From JBBDWJ01 sp040902925 (GTDB taxonomy: Bacteria; Acidobacteriota; Terriglobia; Bryobacterales; UBA6623): a stretch of DNA of 8,679 bases. This document shows positions 1 through 5,509 of the stretch, one piece after another (the first letter of the stretch is position 1; every line of letters starts with the position of its first letter). Location: positions 1-8,679 of the forward strand of contig JBBDWJ010000037.1 in assembly GCA_040902925.1 (NCBI GenBank), read 5' to 3'. The notes below the pieces were generated by a model, which worked only from the letters and a program-made list of their open reading frames with translations, had not been told where the DNA came from and made no database searches. Position numbers and translations under genes: made by a program.

Positions 1-172
1 GCCCAAACGTATCAACTCTTCCCTGTTTTGTCTATACTTAACGTAGTAATACTAGGTTTCAGGTTTACGCAGCTCGCCAAGTTCGTTAGCGTCTGGCAGC
101 CGGCAGCTCACCGAGCGACGTCTGTTACAGCCATCCATGAGGCGTTCCTGGGCCTCCAGCGGAAGGCGGTTC

Positions 173-406
173 TCAAGCCAAAAGGTCGATGGCGCGCCTG
201 CTGATCTCATCGGCAGTTTTAGCCAGCCCGATCGCGGCGTCATAGCCGTTGTTGGCGACGAGTAGACTGACCGCCTCAGTGCTCAACTCAACGCGGTCGT
301 CGACGGCGTCGGCGGGACGAGTCGCTCGGGCGATGCCCTCGGCGGCCTGGTCGACCCGCTTAGCAGCCTGCGAAAGGGCCGCGAACGCTGTTGAGGAAAC
401 GTTCAT
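173..406 (-). CDS. Miniature flagellar rod-like protein (FlgB/FlgC/FlgG terminal-motif type), 77 aa
   Basis: This small protein looks like the two ends of a flagellar rod/hook protein joined without the middle. Residues 1-30 (starting MNVSSTAFAALSQAAKRVD) match the amphipathic N-terminal helix of rod proteins, where 'ANNIANA' would normally follow; here it reads AAEGIARA. Residues 40-77 match the C-terminal helix: a DLxTEaVxLL-like segment (ELSTEAVSLLVANNGYDAA), then AKTADEISRRAIDLL, as in 'KVIKTADEM...LL'. Full-length rod proteins run about 130-260 residues, so this is far shorter but not obviously broken. The ATG start has an AAGGA ribosome site (413-417) six bases away and a sigma-28-like promoter just upstream. 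The family resemblance is recognised by eye. Whether it enters the flagellar rod or only mimics its coiled-coil ends is unknown. It is divergent from the HPt gene. Confidence 0.7.
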   Translation of the reverse strand: MNVSSTAFAALSQAAKRVDQAAEGIARATRPADAVDDRVELSTEAVSLLVANNGYDAAIGLAKTADEISRRAIDLLA

Positions 407-423
407 GGTTTGTCCTTATGAGC

Positions 424-451
424 TTATCGGCCAAGTTTGCACCGAACTTGC
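424..451 (-). promoter_or_regulatory. Sigma-28 (FliA)-like promoter of the mini rod-like gene
   Basis: On the minus strand, positions 431-424 read GCCGATAA, an exact match to the FliA -10 consensus. Positions 451-444 read GCAAGTTC, matching five of eight bases of the FliA -35 consensus TAAAGTTT. The spacer is 12 bases against the usual 11. The -10 box lies 17 bases before the ATG, so the leader would be very short, about 10 nt. Putting a rod-like protein under a motility sigma factor makes functional sense, which raises confidence. AAGTT (433-437) and AACTT (445-449) also form a small inverted repeat over the -35 side. Confidence 0.55.
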
Positions 452-561
452 GGCGGGCCTTGGATCACCTCCGCTGGAACCGGGGCCAGTAATGTTGTCT
501 TCCATCCAACTTCGTTAAGGCGCCTGGGGGAAGCTGCCGATGTGTACAAGCAGAGATGGCC

Positions 562-567
562 GAGGAG
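562..567 (+). promoter_or_regulatory. Ribosome binding site fixing the HPt start
   Basis: GAGGAG lies eight bases before the ATG at 576 and favours it over the in-frame ATG at 540. A six-codon reading frame (ATG at 556, MAEEKA) spans this site, and its TGA overlaps the HPt ATG by one base (TGATG). It may be a coupled leader peptide or may be chance. Confidence 0.5.
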
Positions 568-575
568 AAGGCCTG

Positions 576-950
576 ATGGTAATCAATCCCGACCGCCTGC
601 AGGAAGTCGCGATGGGTGATGAAGAGTTCCTGATCGAGCTCATCGATCTCTATCTGCAAGACGCGCCGGAACAACTCGAGGCTTTGGGTGCAGCCGTATC
701 CAGCCAAGATAAGGTGGCTGTTTCGGCGGCTGCCCATAAGCTGAAGGGCTCGTGCGGCAATATCGGAGCCGAAGGGCTGGCGGCGCTGTGCCAGCAAATT
801 GAGAACTCGGGAAAGGCCAGCCGCATGGGGGAATTGCCCAAACTGTTCGATCAGGCAGCCCGTGAGTTTGCGGAAGTCAACCAGGCTTTGCACGATGTAA
901 AAACGGGCTCGCAGCTTACGGCGGTAAAGACAAAGCCTGGGCCAGCGTGA
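576..950 (+). CDS. Stand-alone histidine phosphotransfer (HPt) protein
   Basis: This 124-residue protein is essentially one HPt domain, the four-helix carrier that passes phosphate between response-regulator domains in multistep phosphorelays. The signature AHKLKGSCGNIGA surrounds the phospho-accepting histidine, H54 from this start. The preceding helices (LIELIDLYLQDAPEQLEAL) and the following ones (LAALCQQIENSGK) fit the fold, and the last 20 residues are a loose tail. I chose the ATG at 576 rather than the one at 540 because GAGGAG at 562-567 sits eight bases before it and the fold begins there; the 12 residues of the longer form look unstructured. The response-regulator gene follows within about 40 bases, so the two are probably cotranscribed and may be phosphorelay partners. 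The donor would be a hybrid kinase outside the window. Confidence 0.9.
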   Translation: MVINPDRLQEVAMGDEEFLIELIDLYLQDAPEQLEALGAAVSSQDKVAVSAAAHKLKGSCGNIGAEGLAALCQQIENSGKASRMGELPKLFDQAAREFAEVNQALHDVKTGSQLTAVKTKPGPA

Positions 951-990
951 ATCCAGGCCAGTGCTGCGATACAGAGGGCAACCAGTGGCT

Positions 991-1518
991 ATGACGGAAG
1001 GTGTGGTAGTCAACAAACGCATGCTCCAAGACGCGGAACCCCGGGCGGGGTCCGTTCTCGAGCGGAAACGCGATTCGCGGCAGCGGGGCGTCATCCTGCT
1101 GATCGAGGATGATCACGGCGACCAATTGCTGACCTGCGAAGCGCTGTCGGAGTCCGCTCTGGCTCGCAAAGTGGCGGTCGTCTCCGACGGGGAAGAGGCG
1201 CTGGAGTATCTAAGCCACACCGGGCGCTATAGCGACGCGGCTCAGGCGCCACGGCCGGATTTGATTTTACTCGACCTGAATATGCCCAAGATCAATGGCC
1301 GCCAGCTTGCCACCAAGCTGAAGAATGATCCAGCCCTGCAAACGATCCCGATTGTTGTGCTGAGCACATCCGACTACCACGACGACGTGACACATTGCTA
1401 CAAAGCCGGAGTCAATTCGTACGTCCATAAGCCGACCAGCTACGACGATTTCGTCGCCACCATCAACGCGGTCGAGCATTATTGGCTGCGTGTCGTGGAA
1501 CCTGCGCCGCTGCCCTGA
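991..1518 (+). CDS. Single-domain response regulator, Rcp1-like
   Basis: This is a receiver-only regulator of the type named for cyanobacterial Rcp1, the partner of bacteriophytochrome kinases; relatives are common in other phyla beside PAS/GAF kinases. Counting from the ATG at 991, the acidic pocket E39-D40-D41 (LLIEDDHGDQ), the phospho-acceptor D95 (LILLDLNMP), S125 (VVLSTSD) and K147 (VHKP) are all present, so it should be phosphorylatable. The family-typical insertion after helix 2 (SHTGRYSDAAQAPRPD) and the C-terminal YW motif (EHYWLRVVE) support the subfamily. There is no output domain, so it would act by protein contact or as a phosphate relay or sink. A GTG at 961 and an ATG at 1021 are alternative starts. 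None has a strong ribosome site (AGAGGG at 973-978 is 12 bases before 991), and residues before about position 30 are non-conserved. It probably sits in an operon with the upstream HPt gene. Confidence 0.88.
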   Translation: MTEGVVVNKRMLQDAEPRAGSVLERKRDSRQRGVILLIEDDHGDQLLTCEALSESALARKVAVVSDGEEALEYLSHTGRYSDAAQAPRPDLILLDLNMPKINGRQLATKLKNDPALQTIPIVVLSTSDYHDDVTHCYKAGVNSYVHKPTSYDDFVATINAVEHYWLRVVEPAPLP

Positions 1519-1531
1519 AATCGAGTCCTAC

Positions 1532-1696
1532 TTCTCACAAGATGGTGGCGATACGCGGGAAAGCCGGGGCTGCAAGCCGTGCGTCGCTTGACGTCCGGGC
1601 GCTATTGAGGCTTTACCGCAGGCTCGACAAGCAAGCGCCAGTAACCGCTATCTGAGGCTCGCAGCCCCGGTGGCTTGTGAAAAGGGGGCAGTCCCC
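1532..1696. other. Highly self-complementary intergenic element (structured RNA or MITE-like repeat)
   Basis: The gap between the response regulator and the cyclase can fold into nested stems. The outer stem pairs 1532-1541 (TTCTCACAAG) with 1674-1683 (CTTGTGAAAA), nine of ten pairs. The second pairs 1564-1573 (CCGGGGCTGC) with 1661-1670, ten perfect pairs, and continues through one A-C mismatch into AGCC (1575-1578) with GGCT (1656-1659). Inside are a hairpin CGTC-GCTT-GACG (1582-1593) and a stem pairing GGCGCT (1598-1603) with AGCGCC (1634-1639). A GGGG-CAGT-CCCC hairpin follows at 1685-1696. The element ends about 60 bases before the cyclase start. It could be a cis-acting RNA on the cyclase mRNA, a small RNA, or a dispersed palindromic repeat. 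It lacks the conserved core I would expect of c-di-GMP-I, TPP, cobalamin or SAM riboswitches. The pairing is seen directly; the function is not known. Confidence 0.6.
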
Positions 1697-1755
1697 GCCA
1701 AACGTTCTTCGTAAGCCTGCGAATACAGGGCTCTGGGAGGGATCAGCAGCTAGCC

Positions 1756-2799
1756 GTGAAGGTACTTATAGCCGATGACGACGCCGCTACCCGGGAACTT
1801 GTCAAGCGGGTTGTTCTAGAGGCCGGCTGCGATGTTCTTTCCGTCGAAGACGGCCAACAGGCCTGGGAGTCCTACCAAACGGCGGGCGCCTCGCTGGTCA
1901 TCACCGATTGGGAGATGCCCGGATTAACGGGTATCGAGTTGTGTTCGCGCATCCGGCAGCACGATCAGGTTGGCTACACCTACATCATCGTTCTCACGCG
2001 GCGCCGCGGCCGCGACCACCTGATCGAGGGGTTGTCCGCCGGCGCGGATGATTTTGTCGTCAAGCCCGTACACCCTGAGGAGTTGCGGGTGCGCCTTCGT
2101 GTCGCGCAACGCATCGTTTCGCTGGAAACCCATTTGCGGCAAGCCAATCACGATCTCATCCTCATGAACGAGCGGCTGCTGAAAATGACGCGGCTCGATC
2201 CGCTGATGGAGATCGGCAACCGCATGGCGTTCGAGGAGAAGTTTGATGAATACCATCGCAGGGCGCTGCGGGAAGGCCAGCAGTACGCCCTGGTGATGTG
2301 TGACGTGGACAATTTCAAGCAGTGTAACGACAGCTTCGGCCATCAGCTTGGCGACGACGTATTGCGTCAGGTGGCTGCTGCGATTCGCTTGCGCCTGCGA
2401 ACTGACGATGCGGCCTTTCGCTATGGCGGCGAGGAGATCCTCATGCTGCTTCGGCACCAGAACCTCGCGGGAGCCGTGGCCGCCGCCGACCGCATTCGCA
2501 GCGCCGTCGAAGCTTTGGAATTCGTTAGTACCGACGGCAGCCGGCCTTTCAATGCCACTGTGAGTTGCGGCGTAGTCTGCCATTCGGGCGACTCGTTGCA
2601 AGCGTTAGGCAGGCGGGAACTTGTTGACAGGGCCGACAGGGCCCTGTATCAAGCCAAAAACCTGGGCCGTAATCTCGTGGTCGGCGCGTGGAGCGATTCC
2701 CGAGGCGTGCAGTTCGCAACGGCGAAGGAAATCCTCAGCGCCGCGGCGCCGGCCGCCGAGTCCAAGCATCCCAGACCCAGCGGCGTCGAAGCCGGCTGA
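1756..2799 (+). CDS. REC-GGDEF response regulator, diguanylate cyclase
   Basis: This 347-residue two-domain protein should make c-di-GMP from two GTP when its receiver is phosphorylated. Receiver (about 1-120): acidic pocket D7-D8-D9, phospho-acceptor D51 (VITDWEMPG), T81 and K103 (VVKP). A short helical linker (about 120-145) joins the GGDEF domain (about 146-310). The GGDEF domain has CDVDNFKQCND for metal and nucleotide binding, the active-site loop as GGEEI (224-228) instead of GGEEF, and an intact inhibitory RxxD site, R215-T-D-D218, exactly five residues before the loop. The usual DxLTGLxNR motif reads DPLMEIGNR, which is less conserved. About 40 residues after the fold look disordered. 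The GTG start is preferred because the receiver begins at once (MKVLIADDD); GGGAGGG lies about 14 bases upstream, rather far. Catalytic residues are present, so activity is likely. GGEEI variants occur in other cyclases of this layout. Confidence 0.9.
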   Translation: MKVLIADDDAATRELVKRVVLEAGCDVLSVEDGQQAWESYQTAGASLVITDWEMPGLTGIELCSRIRQHDQVGYTYIIVLTRRRGRDHLIEGLSAGADDFVVKPVHPEELRVRLRVAQRIVSLETHLRQANHDLILMNERLLKMTRLDPLMEIGNRMAFEEKFDEYHRRALREGQQYALVMCDVDNFKQCNDSFGHQLGDDVLRQVAAAIRLRLRTDDAAFRYGGEEILMLLRHQNLAGAVAAADRIRSAVEALEFVSTDGSRPFNATVSCGVVCHSGDSLQALGRRELVDRADRALYQAKNLGRNLVVGAWSDSRGVQFATAKEILSAAAPAAESKHPRPSGVEAG

Positions 2800-2933
2800 A
2801 CTGCGCCGGTAGCGCTTCCCTCTCCCTTGCTTACCAACGGACAGGAGGCGTCGCGTGCTGCCGCGTCCCCGGGTGCGTTTCTGACCCTTCGTTGCGGCGC
2901 TTCGAACCCCTTTCGCTGTGATAGGCTTCGGGA

Positions 2934-3608
2934 ATGCGCCTCTCACTGCTGTTTTCTGGCCTGCTGTTTTCGGTCCTGCTCTTTTCCGTTGCGGCTGCCT
3001 GCTGGGCTCAAACTCAGCGGGATTCCCACCATCACGGCTCTCGCAGCCCCGAAGAATGGGTCAAGATTTTGGAGAACCCTGACCGCGACGCCTGGCAAAA
3101 GCCCGACGAGGTGATCGAAAAACTTGGTCTTGCACAGGGGGCCGCCGTGGCCGACATTGGCGCAGGCTCGGGGTACTTCTCGGTTCGGTTGGCGCGCGCC
3201 GTCGGGCCGCAGGGAACCGTTTTCGCCGCGGACATCGACGAAGGCCTCATCGAGTATCTTGTAAAGCGTTCGGCGCAAGAGGGCCTGCATAACCTCAAGC
3301 CCCTGCTCGGCAGGCCCGATGACCCATTGCTTCCGCCGGCCTCGGTGGATCTGGTTTTCATTTGCGATGTGATCCATCACATCGAAGACCGCGGCCCCTA
3401 CTACAGCAAGCTCGCGCGCGCGCTGCGCCCAGGAGGTCGGCTGGTGATCGTCGATTTCTACAAGCGGGAACTGCCGGTGGGCCCTCCACCGGCGATGAAG
3501 ATCGCCAAGACCGACTTGATTGCTGAACTAGGTCAGGCAGGATTTGGGCTGCGCGAGGAATTCGATCTCCTGCCCTATCAATACTTCCTGATCTTCGAGA
3601 CGAAGTGA
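2934..3608 (+). CDS. Exported class I SAM-dependent methyltransferase-fold protein
   Basis: The 224-residue protein starts with a clear export signal: basic start (MRL), a hydrophobic stretch 4-22, then AAACWAQ. Cleavage could follow A25. A lipoprotein-like site ending at C23 is possible but lacks the usual Leu. A His cluster (HHH, 32-34) and the segment WQKPDEVI (54-61) follow, as in a widespread family of predicted exported methyltransferases. The Rossmann fold shows motif I DIGAGSGYF (74-82), the acidic end of strand 2 (FAADID, 97-102), motif IV-like DLVFICDVIHHIED, and post-motif LRPGGRLVIVDF. The substrate is unknown. SAM is not expected outside the cytoplasm, so either the N-terminus only anchors the protein or the fold serves another purpose. 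The ATG has no clear ribosome site. The gene stands alone, 134 bases after the cyclase, and converges on the hydrolase gene. Confidence 0.85.
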   Translation: MRLSLLFSGLLFSVLLFSVAAACWAQTQRDSHHHGSRSPEEWVKILENPDRDAWQKPDEVIEKLGLAQGAAVADIGAGSGYFSVRLARAVGPQGTVFAADIDEGLIEYLVKRSAQEGLHNLKPLLGRPDDPLLPPASVDLVFICDVIHHIEDRGPYYSKLARALRPGGRLVIVDFYKRELPVGPPPAMKIAKTDLIAELGQAGFGLREEFDLLPYQYFLIFETK

Positions 3609-3673
3609 GAGGTTCGCGGGGCCGGGCTGTATGGAAGCCGGATGAAGAAAGGCGAAGCAAAGACCTGGCCGCG

Positions 3674-4627
3674 CTAGCTGATATGGATCTGCTGTCCAAT
3701 ACCGCTTAGCGCGATGCGGTCGGATTGATTTCCAGCCGCGGCGTAGAAGCGTTCGATCGGCTCGTCAATCGGTTCATGCCCCAGCTCGAACGTCCGGTGA
3801 TGCACGGGCAGGAAGCGCTCCGCTCCGGCGTCGTTACCCATTTGCCAAGCCTGCTCGGGCGTGCAGTGATAGTAAACACGCGGGAAATAGGCCCCAATCG
3901 GCATGATGGCCAAATCGTGCGGCCGCGAGCTGCGAAGGCGGCGAAACCCGTCGGTCATGGCGGTATCGCCGCCGAACAGAATGCGGTATCGCCCGTTGCT
4001 GAGCGTGTAGCCGTTATAGCCGCGCCAGGTGTCGGAGTGGAATCGCGCACCCCAGTGGTTCACTTCGAAGGCGCGGCACTCGATTTCTCCCACGCGCGTG
4101 CTTTCGCCCCAGCCGAGTTCCACCACGCGGCGATAGCGCTCGGGGCGCAATAGGTCGGACGTGTTGCGCGCGGTGACGATTGTAGTGGAGGGGTGCGCCA
4201 GCCTGCGCAGCGACGGCATATCGAAATGATCCATGTGCGCGTGCGAAAGCAGAATCAAATCGGGCCGCGGCAGGTTCTCGAGCGACAGCGCCGGGGCGAC
4301 GCGGCGGCGGATTCCCACCGTCACTACGCGCAGATCAACGCCCGCTCGCTCGCTCAAAATGGGGTCGGTCAGAATGACAACGCCGTCGATTTTCAACAGC
4401 ACGGTGCTGTGCCCAAGCCAAGCCGCGTAGAGCCCGCGATCTTCCCAACAACTCAGGTCGGGAATTTCAGGAGCAGCCGCCATGCGCCGCTCGCGCCCAG
4501 GGACGGCTAGGATGCGGGGTTTCTTCCAGACTCGCGGCCGGTGGTTTTCCGGCATCAGGCCCGCAAAGCCCGCTTGCCGCAGCCAGACCTGCCGGCTTAA
4601 TCGCCGTCGTTGTCGCCGCTGCCTCAT
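3674..4627 (-). CDS. Metallo-beta-lactamase-fold hydrolase (NAPE-PLD/UlaG/RomA-like)
   Basis: A 317-residue metal-dependent hydrolase. The motif LSHAHMDHFD supplies H129, H131, D133 and H134 for a two-metal (usually zinc) site. H191 (EVNHWG), D221 (FGGDT) and H276/H277 (LPVHHRTF) complete the expected ligand set. The opening WLGHSTVLLKIDG and ILTDPIL (about 70-91) and YNGYTL are typical of the branch holding NAPE-phospholipase D, UlaG and RomA-like proteins, so a phosphodiester or lactone substrate is plausible; the true substrate is unknown. The ATG is supported by GAGGAG (4633-4638) five bases away. The first 48 residues, very rich in arginine, precede the fold. M49 is a possible internal start, but no better ribosome site was seen. 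No membrane segment or convincing export signal was noticed. It is the only gene of its transcription unit here, with a 399-bp gap upstream. Confidence 0.9.
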   Translation of the reverse strand: MRQRRQRRRLSRQVWLRQAGFAGLMPENHRPRVWKKPRILAVPGRERRMAAAPEIPDLSCWEDRGLYAAWLGHSTVLLKIDGVVILTDPILSERAGVDLRVVTVGIRRRVAPALSLENLPRPDLILLSHAHMDHFDMPSLRRLAHPSTTIVTARNTSDLLRPERYRRVVELGWGESTRVGEIECRAFEVNHWGARFHSDTWRGYNGYTLSNGRYRILFGGDTAMTDGFRRLRSSRPHDLAIMPIGAYFPRVYYHCTPEQAWQMGNDAGAERFLPVHHRTFELGHEPIDEPIERFYAAAGNQSDRIALSGIGQQIHIS

Positions 4628-5026
4628 ACAATCTCCTCAATGCTAGCGCGTTGTAGCATACATTTGCCAGAGGCTGCCGGGGACAAAATTCGCATTACTC
4701 ATACTCAGAGATTCGTTGTAGGCCCATTCCGTTTCCTGCTTTCGCCCGTCTTCCCGACGGTCTTTGTTGGAAGTCGTGACAACGGCGAATTTTCTAGGCC
4801 ATATATTTCCAAGGAGTTGCGGCGAAAAGCGTTCGAAGCGCTAGCCCGCATGTTTCACAAGGAGTCGGCTGCGAGGCGTGATAAGCCCGCGTCTACTGCG
4901 TTGCGCTCGGTTGCCGTGCGGAAGCCGGATAAACCGAGTGAACAGGAGACACCGCAAAGCGAGCACAATGAAAGTAGACGCCGGCCCATTACACCTCGTA
5001 GCCGGTTCCTTGGGAAATCCGCGGGG
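4628..5026. other. 399-bp stretch without a convincing gene; possible decayed cupin fragment
   Basis: No protein of a known family was recognised here. On the plus strand one frame stays open from 4610 to 5122 (170 codons), but it overlaps the 5' end of the hydrolase gene and the 3' end of the cupin gene, lacks a clear ribosome site and resembles nothing I know. Positions 4729-4740 and 4773-4792 resemble 5065-5076 and 5094-5113, inside the cupin 3' end (11 of 12 and 17 of 20 bases). On the minus strand this part translates as PRKFAVVTT against the cupin's PLKFVLVTM. The stretch may therefore include a worn partial duplicate of the cupin gene. A 10-bp palindrome GGGCTAGCCC (5024-5033) spans the cupin stop codon. 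Confidence 0.35.
4633..4638 (-). promoter_or_regulatory. Ribosome binding site of the hydrolase gene
   Basis: The minus strand reads GAGGAG five bases before the ATG. It decides for the long, arginine-rich N-terminus rather than the internal methionines at residues 25 and 49. A possible -10 box TATGCT lies at 4655-4660, but no -35 box at a good distance was found. Confidence 0.65.
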
Positions 5027-5413
5027 CTAGCCCGTTTCGACCGGCCAGTGATCTTTAACACGTACCGCTTCCTGCTCGCCGGGCCAAGGCGGCATCGTGA
5101 CAAGGACGAATTTCAGAGGTGAGTCCCCGGGATTTCGAAACTGAAAGTGTGCGCCGCAAGGAATCGTCAACGACAAGCCGGGCGAAACCTCGACCGTCTC
5201 CTCGGAGGACCCCAACTTGCGCCACATCTCGCCGCGCCCCGCCAAGCAATACCAGATCTCCTCGACCGATCGATGAGTCACCGCGAGAGAAGCCTTTCGG
5301 GCCGGCAGCGTGCAGTGGACACAACTGCCGCGCTCGCCGGTTACGAGCAAGCGAATTTCCGAGCCATCGGGCGCAAGGCAGTCGTAACCGCTGGGCGCGC
5401 GTTTAGTTTGCAT
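5027..5413 (-). CDS. Small single-domain cupin protein
   Basis: A 128-residue single-cupin beta-barrel. Motif 1 reads THRSVEEIWYCLAGRGEMW (46-64): H47, E51/E52 and G59/G61 are in place, but the second histidine of the usual HxH is S49. Motif 2 is PGLSLTIPCGAHFQFRN (78-94), with H89. The C-terminal MPPWPGE segment is typical of this small family, whose members are mostly uncharacterised; possible roles include sugar or small-molecule binding or isomerisation. With one histidine lost from motif 1, metal binding may be weaker or use other ligands. No signal peptide is seen. The ATG has GGAG about seven bases upstream. The gene lies 96 bases downstream of the cation transporter on the same strand, but the palindrome between them suggests separate control. 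Confidence 0.85.
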   Translation of the reverse strand: MQTKRAPSGYDCLAPDGSEIRLLVTGERGSCVHCTLPARKASLAVTHRSVEEIWYCLAGRGEMWRKLGSSEETVEVSPGLSLTIPCGAHFQFRNPGDSPLKFVLVTMPPWPGEQEAVRVKDHWPVETG

Positions 5414-5468
5414 GGTTTTCTCCGGGCGGGCTTACGTTCGTCGACTACCGCAATCGACCCGCCACCAC

Positions 5469-5483
5469 GTCACAGACTGTGAC
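5469..5483. promoter_or_regulatory. Perfect 7-1-7 palindrome, candidate operator of the cupin gene
   Basis: GTCACAG-A-CTGTGAC is a perfect inverted repeat with a one-base centre. It lies 55 bases before the cupin ATG and 26 bases past the transporter stop codon. No run of T follows on the minus strand, and a one-base loop cannot form a normal hairpin, so a dimeric regulator's binding site is likelier than a terminator. The regulator is not known. Confidence 0.4.
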
Positions 5484-5509
5484 CGATGCCTGGCGCCGAG
5501 AGCTTTGGC

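Noticed and set aside
33..54. AT-rich edge with TATACT and the palindrome TAGTA-A-TACTA
   Set aside because: Could be a promoter or operator for a gene outside the window, but no matching -35 box or downstream gene was found; too short to support.
1..201. Plus-strand frame open from the window edge to a TGA at 199-201
   Set aside because: Third-position base use is not gene-like, the product is unrecognisable, and it runs into the mini rod-like gene on the other strand.
460..472. End of a 16S rRNA gene
   Set aside because: Only the last 13 bases match; the sequence before them is not 16S rRNA.
465..1094. Long minus-strand open frame (209 codons) opposite the HPt gene
   Set aside because: It lies antisense to a gene with a clear HPt signature and has no recognisable domain; a shadow frame of GC-rich coding sequence.
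1532..1700. Known c-di-GMP (GEMM-I) or other named riboswitch before the cyclase
   Set aside because: The conserved GEMM core and the cores of TPP, SAM, cobalamin and glycine riboswitches were looked for and not found.
3609..3673. Terminator between the convergent methyltransferase and hydrolase genes
   Set aside because: A weak bulged CCGG/CCGG stem near 3623-3642 has no following T-run on either strand.
4610..5122. Plus-strand open frame of 170 codons between the hydrolase and the cupin
   Set aside because: It overlaps both neighbouring genes, has no clear ribosome site and resembles nothing known. Kept only as a remark under the gene-free stretch, because it is longer than expected by chance.
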